DNA of 17,718 bases from assembly GCA_002361175.1 (NCBI GenBank), contig DESG01000111.1, positions 1-17,718 on the forward strand, written 5' to 3'. Shown here in pieces: positions 8,103-15,184 of the stretch. Origin of the DNA: Lachnoclostridium sp. UBA3320. Its GTDB lineage: Bacteria; Bacillota; Clostridia; Lachnospirales; Lachnospiraceae. The first letter of the stretch is position 1. Each line of letters starts with the position of its first letter. Position numbers and translations under genes: made by a program. Under the pieces are notes generated by a model. That model saw only the letters and a list, made by a program, of their open reading frames with translations. It was not told the origin of the DNA and ran no database searches.

Positions 8103-8138
8103 TAAAACACCTCCCAAATGGCGGCACTAAAACATACT

Positions 8139-9113
8139 TTACTGGTATTGCCCTACATTGCTAGAGTCCACTTTCTCAAATGGCAATAGTATATATTTTC
8201 CATCCTCTGTTGCACCTTCTATATCTTCTATACTATTGCCTGCCGCAAGATTTACAGCAGCTTTGGCAGTAGCCATCATCTGTGCAGACATTGGCTGATA
8301 TACTGTAAAGTCCATACGTCCAGCTGCTATTGCTTCACAGCCGCCAGCGGAAGCATCTACGCCAAGAAATAATATAGATGATGTGTCTTTTTTTGCCTCT
8401 TCAAAAGCCTGTACTGCACCAAGAGCCATATCATCGTTATTAGCAGCAACACAATCTGCCTGTCTGCCAGTCATTAAAAACAACTCTGTAAGCTCTTTGG
8501 CTGTATCTTCATTCCAGTCTGCATTATCTTCAAATACATAATTAATTTTCTTGCCGCTTGCCTTTAAAGTCTGTTTAAGTCCTTCCGTTCTTCCAATAGT
8601 GCCAGATGCGTCCTTTGGTCCTTTAAGCAGTACAACATTAATTTCATCTTTATCAGAAAGTTTTTCAAGTATGTACTCAGCCTGATACTGTCCTGCCATA
8701 TACTCATCTGATGCAATATAGACATATTGGTCCTTTGAAAGCTGACTTTCTGGAGGTGCATTATTGATAAATATTATAGGTGCATCTTTTGCTGCTGCCT
8801 TTACCTCAGCAGCAATATCAGGTGATACAAGTCCGCATAGAAAAATATTGTAACCTTTATCAAGTGCGTCTTTTACCTGTGCTACCTGTGTTTCAACAGA
8901 ATTTTCTGCATAACCTACATCAAAGCTTGCGCCTTCTGCTTCTGCCTGTTCTTTAAGTTGGTTTGCCCAGCCTTCATAATAGTCTCCGCTTTCTATTGCA
9001 GCATAATAAATCTTTGCACTGCCACCCTCAGATGTGCCTTTACTCTGGCATCCGCCTGTGAGCAGAGCAGCCACAAAAACGGTTAAAAATAATATTCCTG
9101 TTTTTTTTACCAT
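8139..9113 (-). CDS. MglB-like sugar-binding lipoprotein (type I periplasmic-binding-protein fold), probable chemoreceptor partner
   Basis: Surface-anchored sugar-binding protein of the RbsB/MglB group (Peripla_BP_4). I use ATG 9113, preceded by GGGTG, over the in-frame ATG at 9128, which has no Shine-Dalgarno; this gives 324 residues. The signal peptide ends in a lipobox (LTGGC, Cys22). The body shows MglB-like landmarks in order: a GWANQLKEQAEAEG helix, PIIFINNAPP (compare the F-x-NKEP stretch of MglB), YVYIASDEYMAGQ, AANNDDMALGAVQAF and ILFLGVDASAGGCEAI. MglB binds glucose/galactose and also signals to the receptor Trg in E. coli. No ATPase or permease of its class (MglA/MglC) is adjacent, and the importer genes here have their own family-1 binding protein. 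The next gene, 36 bases on, is the chemoreceptor, so a sensory role is likely. Ligand unknown. Confidence 0.87.
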   Translation of the reverse strand: MVKKTGILFLTVFVAALLTGGCQSKGTSEGGSAKIYYAAIESGDYYEGWANQLKEQAEAEGASFDVGYAENSVETQVAQVKDALDKGYNIFLCGLVSPDIAAEVKAAAKDAPIIFINNAPPESQLSKDQYVYIASDEYMAGQYQAEYILEKLSDKDEINVVLLKGPKDASGTIGRTEGLKQTLKASGKKINYVFEDNADWNEDTAKELTELFLMTGRQADCVAANNDDMALGAVQAFEEAKKDTSSILFLGVDASAGGCEAIAAGRMDFTVYQPMSAQMMATAKAAVNLAAGNSIEDIEGATEDGKYILLPFEKVDSSNVGQYQ

Positions 9114-9223
9114 ATAGCATACACCCATTCATTTATTTTTTAATAATATTACTTCTTTTAATAAGCGTTATATATCAAATTAACAAGAAAAATATCATAT
9201 ATATGCCCCTAATACTGTAAAAT

Positions 9224-11680
9224 TTACTGTTCTACTGTTCCATATTTTCTTATAAGTGTAAGCACTCTTGCTGCACACTCACGTACATCTTCTTCTTTAA
9301 GTTTGCCCTGTTTATATGCTTCATGTATATTTTTATCATCATTAAGATTACCTGGCATTATAATATCATTCCCTGCTGCTGCACATTTCCATGGTACACT
9401 TCCATCTTCTGGAACAGTTGTATTCCAGTCAGATATAAACACTCCCTCAAATCCCCATTCTTTACGTGCAACTGTTGTACAGATATCCTTGTTGTTTGCA
9501 GCATGTACACCATTAATGCAATTATAAGAAGTCATAATTGCAGCTGGCTGACTTTTCTTTACTGCAATTTCAAAACCACGCAAATATATCTCTCTAAGTG
9601 CACGTTGTGATACACAGACATCTACAGCCATGCGGTTATCTTCTTGATTGTTACATGCAAAATGTTTAATTGTAACACCACACTTCTCGTTTGATTGTAC
9701 ACCTGATGTTACAGCCGCTGCCATAATGCCTGATAACAGTGGGTCTTCTGAATAATATTCAAAGTTGCGTCCACAAAGAGGATTTCTCTGTATATTCATG
9801 CCTGGCGCAAGCCACAACCCTATGTGAAATTCTTCCATTTCTTCCGCCACAGCTTTCCCAAACTCTTCTAAAAGACATGCATCCCATGTTTGTGCAAGTA
9901 CAGTTCCTGTTGGAAATGCTGTACAGTATTGATAGTAAGTATCTGTATTATCATAATGTTTGTACTCTTCTAAAAAGCCGTTTTCAAGAGAGCCAAGCAC
10001 ACCTGCACAGTAAACTTGTCCTGTCTTTTTGTCTGCTTCATAGCTTTGTTGGAGTCTAAGACCTGCTGGCCCATCTGCCATAATCACACACAATTTGTCT
10101 TGTCCCTGTATTATTGAAGCTGTTTCTCCTGCTGAACCTGGTACAATCGTGCCTGAAGAACCAAACATGCTTGTATCCACCGTAAATTTTCCGTGTAACA
10201 GTGGCAACAGCTCTTCTATTGGCTGTGTAATTGAAGTAACAGACGCAGCAGACATCTTTTTTTCTTCTTTATGTGGTTTAAAGGTTAATATAGGCACTTT
10301 TTGCTCTCTTGCAAGCCAATCACTGTTTCTGTCTTTTGCATATATTGCAGAATTAAGTTCCTGAAATACAGCAGTTTTTTTACATATACTGTTTGTGTGT
10401 TCCAACAAAACTGTTTCCTTCACTTCAAGTAATGTATAAAGTTCAAGTGAACGAGAACTATTTCCTATCCATACACCATACATACCATTTTCAATAATCC
10501 ACGCATCTATATTTTCTGAAAAGCTTGCAAGCTGTTTCTGCTCTATTTTAATTGTAAGATTTTGCATATCTTTAGGACAAAGCAAGTCTGTTTTTGCAAA
10601 ACCTGCAAGTTTTTGATATTCTTTTGCAATGCCTGTCTGTGGTGGTGTTATATATACCTGAACAACCTCTTTGCCTGAATAATATTTACCCGTATTTTCT
10701 ACAGTAACCACAACATCAAATCCTGCTTCTGTAATTTGTATACCTTTAAACTTTATCAAAAAAGAAGTGTATGAAAGCCCATATCCAAACGGAAATAAAG
10801 GCTTTATACCAAAACTGTCAAAATACCTGTAGCCAACATATATACCTTCTCTGTACTCTTCTTTTTCCAAATTCCCATCCAGATAACCAAAACTTGTAGA
10901 AGAAGGATAATCCCCATAGTGCATAGCCCATGTGGATGTAAGTCTGCCTTCTGGCACTTCTTTACCAAATAACACATCTGCAGTGGCATGCCCTCCTGCT
11001 TGTCCTGGTAAAGCAATACTTAAGACCGCCTTTATACACTTAGCTTGCTGTAAGATACCAGATATTTCTATCTGTGCGCCAGTGTTTAAAACAATGACAA
11101 TAGGGATATTAGCACTGTCAAGATAGAGTATATCTTCTATCTCTTTTTTACTTAAATAATAGTCTCCCTCTATAAGCCGTCTGTCATTTCCTTCACCAGA
11201 AAGACGGCTAATTATATAAATTGCAGCAGAAGCGCCTTTTATATCTTCTGTTGTAATATCACGTCCTTCTGGCAGTAAAAACGGATTTTTAGCATAGGCA
11301 TCAAAAGGATTATCAAGTCCCTCTGCATCAATAAGAATTTTTTCCTTCCATGCACTTCTGGCATCATAATAACGCTTCTGATAATCCTCAATCCAGTCTT
11401 TACTTGTAATAGATGCACCTATGTCCTTTAAACCTTCATATATAGAAATATTTTCTCGATTATTAACATCTCCTGAACCTGTGCCGCCTTTAACTGTTTT
11501 TTCTGCACCACTGCCAAAAAGAGCAACTGGAGTAGAAATATCTAATGGCAGCAGTCCTTCATTCTTTAAAAGAACAGTTCCTTCTATTGCAAGTTTTCTT
11601 GCAAGCTTTCCATGTAACATTTCACGTTCTGTACGCTCTTTACTTAATGTCCCGCTATAAAATTTGTTTACTTTTTCCAT
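9224..11680 (-). CDS. Circularly permuted GH3 beta-glucosidase
   Basis: Cytoplasmic GH3 enzyme (no signal peptide) that should release glucose from beta-gluco-oligosaccharides. Domain order is reversed from standard GH3: the alpha/beta sandwich comes first (about 26-256) with acid/base loop RLSGEGNDR (E163), then a fibronectin-III-like domain (about 316-411, VENTGKYYSGKEVVQVYI), a linker, then the TIM barrel (about 486-814) with GRNFEYYSEDP, KHFACNNQEDNR and GFEGVFISDW (nucleophile D751). This permuted form is known from Ruminococcus albus and Butyrivibrio fibrisolvens enzymes. I start at ATG 11680 (818 residues), which has GAGG six bases upstream; an in-frame ATG at 11722 would add 14 residues but sits inside the 11711-11758 hairpin with no Shine-Dalgarno. 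The frame ends about 110 bases before the lipoprotein start. Confidence 0.92.
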   Translation of the reverse strand: MEKVNKFYSGTLSKERTEREMLHGKLARKLAIEGTVLLKNEGLLPLDISTPVALFGSGAEKTVKGGTGSGDVNNRENISIYEGLKDIGASITSKDWIEDYQKRYYDARSAWKEKILIDAEGLDNPFDAYAKNPFLLPEGRDITTEDIKGASAAIYIISRLSGEGNDRRLIEGDYYLSKKEIEDILYLDSANIPIVIVLNTGAQIEISGILQQAKCIKAVLSIALPGQAGGHATADVLFGKEVPEGRLTSTWAMHYGDYPSSTSFGYLDGNLEKEEYREGIYVGYRYFDSFGIKPLFPFGYGLSYTSFLIKFKGIQITEAGFDVVVTVENTGKYYSGKEVVQVYITPPQTGIAKEYQKLAGFAKTDLLCPKDMQNLTIKIEQKQLASFSENIDAWIIENGMYGVWIGNSSRSLELYTLLEVKETVLLEHTNSICKKTAVFQELNSAIYAKDRNSDWLAREQKVPILTFKPHKEEKKMSAASVTSITQPIEELLPLLHGKFTVDTSMFGSSGTIVPGSAGETASIIQGQDKLCVIMADGPAGLRLQQSYEADKKTGQVYCAGVLGSLENGFLEEYKHYDNTDTYYQYCTAFPTGTVLAQTWDACLLEEFGKAVAEEMEEFHIGLWLAPGMNIQRNPLCGRNFEYYSEDPLLSGIMAAAVTSGVQSNEKCGVTIKHFACNNQEDNRMAVDVCVSQRALREIYLRGFEIAVKKSQPAAIMTSYNCINGVHAANNKDICTTVARKEWGFEGVFISDWNTTVPEDGSVPWKCAAAGNDIIMPGNLNDDKNIHEAYKQGKLKEEDVRECAARVLTLIRKYGTVEQ

Positions 11681-11710
11681 ACTCTGCCTCATCTCTTTAT
11701 TATTTTTATT

Positions 11711-11758
11711 AAAAGCATCCATAGTGGTCTTTTTGCAAAGACAACTATGAATGCTTTT
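11711..11758 (-). terminator. Long near-perfect hairpin between permease and GH3 genes, terminator or attenuator
   Basis: Read on the minus strand, arms of 8, 6 and 6 paired bases are interrupted by two single mismatches around a 4-base loop (outer arms AAAAGCAT/ATGCTTTT, then CATAGT/ACTATG, then GTCTTT/AAAGAC). It follows the MalG-like gene by about 26 bases and precedes the GH3 start by about 30. The 3' arm ends in TTTT then AATAAAAA, a modest U-tract. On the plus strand six T follow, but no plus gene is present. It probably lowers read-through from transporter to GH3, or protects the transporter mRNA end. Confidence 0.6.
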
Positions 11759-11784
11759 TTATAAAAGGTTTATATAATTAGTTT

Positions 11785-12630
11785 TTACTCTTTAACACCA
11801 CCAAGTGTAATACCCGCAATTATATACTTAGAAAGGAGTAAATATACGATAATAATTGGCACAATTGCTACAGTAATCATCATATATATTTTGCCCATAT
11901 CAAAGTTCATATAATCAGCGCCACGAAGAGTTGCAATTAAAATTGGAACAGTCATTTTGTCTTTTGACTGGATAACCAGCGCAGGAACGAAATAATTATT
12001 CCATGAACCAACAAATGAGAATATTGCCTGTACTGCAATAGCTGGCTTCATAATTGGAAGTACAACCCTGTTAAATATCTTAAATTCTCCACATCCATCA
12101 ATTCTTGCAGCCTCAACAAGCGACATTGGAAGTGATGACTGTAAGTAGCTGTACATAAAGTAAAATACAGACGGTGATGCAATAGATGGAATAATAAGAG
12201 GAAGCAGTGAATCATACATCCCCATATTTGTAATCAATCTTAAAAAGCCCATTGCTGTAACTTGTGTTGGCATTACGAGAATAGCCATTATAAAAGTAAA
12301 TGCAACTTTCTTTAATTTAAAATCATATGCATAAATCCCATATGCTGTCAATGATGAAAAGTATGTACAAATTGCAGCAGAGAGTCCAGAGACAATCAGA
12401 CTGTTTAGGATACCTCTAAACATTGGGAATGTTCCATCGTTAGCAACATTCATCAGGTTTTTTAATAGGTAATTTCCAGGAAGTGCTGAAAAGCCCTTCT
12501 GCAAATCCGCATGTGAATGTGTTGCATTAACTATCAGTATATAAAAGAAGAACAGACACATAAATGATAGTATTACAAGTACTACATGTGCGATAGCACT
12601 TCGCAGACCATCTGTCTTTTTTGATTTCAT
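11785..12630 (-). CDS. Carbohydrate ABC transporter permease, MalG type
   Basis: 281-residue inner-membrane permease with six predicted membrane segments and the cytoplasmic EAA loop EAARIDGCGEFKIFNRVVLP (173-192) that contacts the ATPase. It ends in the typical GITLGGVKE of MalG/LacG-type subunits. It starts 3 bases after the MalF-like stop, and its ribosome site (AGGAGGGG) is formed by the last codons of that gene, so the two are translationally coupled. No MsmK/MalK-type ATPase is nearby; in Firmicutes a shared ATPase is often encoded elsewhere. Substrate inferred from context: beta-gluco-oligosaccharides. Confidence 0.92.
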   Translation of the reverse strand: MKSKKTDGLRSAIAHVVLVILSFMCLFFFYILIVNATHSHADLQKGFSALPGNYLLKNLMNVANDGTFPMFRGILNSLIVSGLSAAICTYFSSLTAYGIYAYDFKLKKVAFTFIMAILVMPTQVTAMGFLRLITNMGMYDSLLPLIIPSIASPSVFYFMYSYLQSSLPMSLVEAARIDGCGEFKIFNRVVLPIMKPAIAVQAIFSFVGSWNNYFVPALVIQSKDKMTVPILIATLRGADYMNFDMGKIYMMITVAIVPIIIVYLLLSKYIIAGITLGGVKE

Positions 12631-12633
12631 AAG

Positions 12634-13587
12634 CTATCCCCTCCTTTGTGCCTTTTTTGCTTTCTTTGCTGCTGCCTTTGAACCATCTGGGTCTTCATTA
12701 TTAGTCATACGGTATACAAAGAAACACAGTATACCACTGACGATGAACAAGTAAACAGATAATGCACCTGCCATACCATAGTTCCTACTCTTTAAGTGGT
12801 TATTCAAGAACATAATCAGCGTTGTAGATGTACGGTCTGGACTTCCCTGTCCATTTGTCAAAATCTGTGGCACATCAAACATCTGAAGACCGCCGATTAT
12901 TGAAGTAATTAATGTATAAGCAAGAATAGGACGTATAAGTGGAAGTGTAATCTTAAAAAATCTCTGTATACTGTTGCATCCATCAATTTCAGATGCTTCA
13001 AATATATCTGCACTTATACCCATAATTGCTGCCATCAGCATTATTGTTGTATTGCCAAACCACATAAGGAAGTTCATAAGTCCAACTAGTGAGCGAGTTC
13101 CAAATACAGTCCCCGTAAAATCAATTGGCTCTTTAGTAATGCCGATTGACATAAGCATTCCATTAACTGGTCCATTTGTAGAAAACAGCGTAAAGAATAA
13201 CATTGCAAATGCCGATGCCATAATTAGGTTTGGCAAGTAGATAACTACCTTAAAAAACTGTTGTCCACGAATTTTTAAACGAGCATCTACAAACCATGCA
13301 GCCAGCATCAGTGCTATTACAATCTGAGGAATAAACCCAATAACCCATAAGATTAAAGTATTTCCTGCATATTTAAGCATATCTGATGCCAGCAGGTTCT
13401 TATAATTGGCCATTCCTACAAAATTTGGTCCAATTTCTTTAATTCCTGAACGATAATATTCAAAAAAACTGTATCTTATCGTATCTGCCAAAGGAATAAA
13501 TGAAAAAATAAAGAAACTTATAAAAAATGGAAGAATAAAAATATATCCCCACTTTGAATAGTCGATACTTTTATTTTTTGTCTTCAC
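12634..13587 (-). CDS. Carbohydrate ABC transporter permease, MalF/LacF type
   Basis: 317-residue membrane protein with about six hydrophobic segments (first at about 14-34) and EAA loop EASEIDGCNSIQRFFKITLP (197-216). It is the larger permease partner of the MalG-type subunit. The start codon is GTG at 13587, with AGGAG ten bases upstream. The C-terminus has a charged tail rich in Ala, Lys and Arg (about 300-317). It lies 60 bases after the binding-protein gene, in the usual binding protein-MalF-MalG order. Confidence 0.92.
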   Translation of the reverse strand: MKTKNKSIDYSKWGYIFILPFFISFFIFSFIPLADTIRYSFFEYYRSGIKEIGPNFVGMANYKNLLASDMLKYAGNTLILWVIGFIPQIVIALMLAAWFVDARLKIRGQQFFKVVIYLPNLIMASAFAMLFFTLFSTNGPVNGMLMSIGITKEPIDFTGTVFGTRSLVGLMNFLMWFGNTTIMLMAAIMGISADIFEASEIDGCNSIQRFFKITLPLIRPILAYTLITSIIGGLQMFDVPQILTNGQGSPDRTSTTLIMFLNNHLKSRNYGMAGALSVYLFIVSGILCFFVYRMTNNEDPDGSKAAAKKAKKAQRRG

Positions 13588-13647
13588 AGGCTTGCACTCC
13601 TTTCTTGTTTCTTTGTTGTAATATTATAGTGCAGCTTTTAGTAGTCT

Positions 13648-15069
13648 TTATTGTGCCCACTGCACTTCTGTAAGTTCAGGATAACGCTCTATAATTGCTG
13701 TTTCAAAGTTTGACTTTGCCTTGTCAAAGTCAATCTGTCCCTGGAAATAATCACTAAAGGCATTCTGGATTAACTCAACACATCCCTGGTCATAAGAAGA
13801 AAGCGGTGCTATAGTAATATTTTCTGCAACAGGAGTAAAGTATTTAAACGTATTCTGTCCACCTAAGAAATCAGAAGCATATGATTTATCATCTTCTGCT
13901 GCTTCCTGCATACCACTTTTTGTATTTGTAAAGTCAAGGTACTCCTTAGAAATCTTTAATAGATTATCTTTATTAGCAGTTACTGCAAGTATTATATCCT
14001 TAACATGCTCTGGATTATCCGTACCTGTACATGCATGTACATATGAACCACCCCAGTTATATTCCTGTGGAGGATTTGTAACAGCCCATGCACCATCTTT
14101 GCCATCCCAGTTATCCTTTAAGTTAAAGTCAATGCCCCATGCTGGGAAGAGGAATGCAAATACTTTAGACTTAGAGCCCATTGCCTGATTCCAGTCAGAA
14201 TTAAACTGTCCTTTTACAGTCTTGTCAAGATAACCTAAATCCAACCACTTTTTAGACATATCTATCCAGTCCATAATTTTTTGGTCAACTTTAATTGTAG
14301 TTTCGCCAGACTTAACCCATGGCTCTGAAATACTGTTGCTAAACAGACGGAATGTATCTGCATAAGAAGAGAATGTATAGTATCCCTTTGCTTTAAGTTC
14401 CTCAGCTGTTTTTTCCATAATGTCCCAGTCTTTTACTTTTTCACCAACTTTTTCAGGGTCATCTGTTCCAAATACATCTTTGGCAATATCACGCCTGTAA
14501 ACTAAAAGCCCTGGACAACACTGCCATGTAGAACCTCTCTGTACACCATTTACATCAGATGCTGTTACTTTTGTAAATTCATACTGGTCTGCAAGGTCAG
14601 TATCAGGGTTAATGCCAAGCTCTTCCAGAGGTATTGCAGCACCAGCATCGGCATCAGTATACTTATTTACATAGTCAGTTTCTGATAAGAAAATGTCAAC
14701 TTTGTCATCATCAGCAGCACTTGCCTGATTAAGCAAAGCTTCATCAAGTTTCTGTTGGTAAACACCATCTTGGTTTGGATTAATAATCCAGTGGATTTCT
14801 GTACCATCATTCAAAGTAGTTACTGTTCCGTCAGAAGAAGTTTCTTTTACTTCTGGATAAACTGCTTGTAACCTTTCGCTAAACTCGGTATTCCAGCTAT
14901 AGATATTGATAACTTTACCCTCTTCTGTACTTCCTCCACCGCTGCTTCCTGAATTTGTTCCACTTGTACCACCACTATTTCCACTAGAACCAGGTGTACT
15001 TCCACAACCTGATAACGTTCCTGCTGCCAAAGCAGCCATCAGTAAAACACTAATGTACTTTTTTTTCAT
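13648..15069 (-). CDS. Family 1 extracellular sugar-binding lipoprotein of the ABC importer
   Basis: 473 residues. Signal peptide with lipobox LSGC (Cys22) followed by a Gly/Ser/Thr-rich tether (about 23-50), then a MalE-like (SBP_bac_1, COG1653) domain beginning VINIYSWNTEF. The TWQCCPGLLVYRRDIA region and several Trp residues in the central part suit stacking against sugar rings. A strong AGGAGG precedes ATG 15069. It heads the three-gene transporter set and follows the GH94 gene, so it probably captures beta-gluco-oligosaccharides released by GH16. Specificity (cellobiose versus laminari-oligosaccharides) cannot be read from sequence. Confidence 0.92.
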   Translation of the reverse strand: MKKKYISVLLMAALAAGTLSGCGSTPGSSGNSGGTSGTNSGSSGGGSTEEGKVINIYSWNTEFSERLQAVYPEVKETSSDGTVTTLNDGTEIHWIINPNQDGVYQQKLDEALLNQASAADDDKVDIFLSETDYVNKYTDADAGAAIPLEELGINPDTDLADQYEFTKVTASDVNGVQRGSTWQCCPGLLVYRRDIAKDVFGTDDPEKVGEKVKDWDIMEKTAEELKAKGYYTFSSYADTFRLFSNSISEPWVKSGETTIKVDQKIMDWIDMSKKWLDLGYLDKTVKGQFNSDWNQAMGSKSKVFAFLFPAWGIDFNLKDNWDGKDGAWAVTNPPQEYNWGGSYVHACTGTDNPEHVKDIILAVTANKDNLLKISKEYLDFTNTKSGMQEAAEDDKSYASDFLGGQNTFKYFTPVAENITIAPLSSYDQGCVELIQNAFSDYFQGQIDFDKAKSNFETAIIERYPELTEVQWAQ

Positions 15070-15106
15070 AAGAAAATCCTCCTTAATTATATTTTATTGC
15101 TATTGC

Positions 15107-15136
15107 ATTATAGCTTGTTTTGTAGATTGATGTATA
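15107..15136 (-). promoter_or_regulatory. Possible promoter before the sugar-binding lipoprotein gene
   Basis: On the minus strand TATAAT (15107-15112) stands 18 bp from TATACA (15131-15136), a 4-of-6 match to the -35 consensus, about 38 bp before the gene start. It would allow the importer to be expressed independently of the upstream GH94 gene. The spacer is AT-rich, so chance matches are easy. Confidence 0.35.
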
Positions 15137-15184
15137 CTAAATATGTTTTATAAATATAAAAATCATGTCATTATAGTATATATC

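Noticed and set aside
8103..8117. TTG start that would add five residues to the chemoreceptor
   Set aside because: The GGGAGG Shine-Dalgarno lies within those codons and serves ATG 8102.
9161..9171. ATAAGCGTTAT, a possible CcpA cre site between GH3 and the lipoprotein gene
   Set aside because: Only the AAGCGTT core fits; outer consensus positions (TG at the left, CA at the right) are missing.
9168..9179. TTATATATCAAA, present also at 17651-17662, before the lipoprotein and the first GH94 gene
   Set aside because: A shared 12-mer in two promoter regions is suggestive, but both spacers are very AT-rich and the flanks do not match, so chance is likely.
10804..11016. Small minus-strand frame inside the GH3 gene (also similar ones at 8564-8761, 15544-15738, 16246-16428 and 17275-17517)
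   Set aside because: All overlap well-supported genes in another frame and lack ribosome sites or recognisable motifs.
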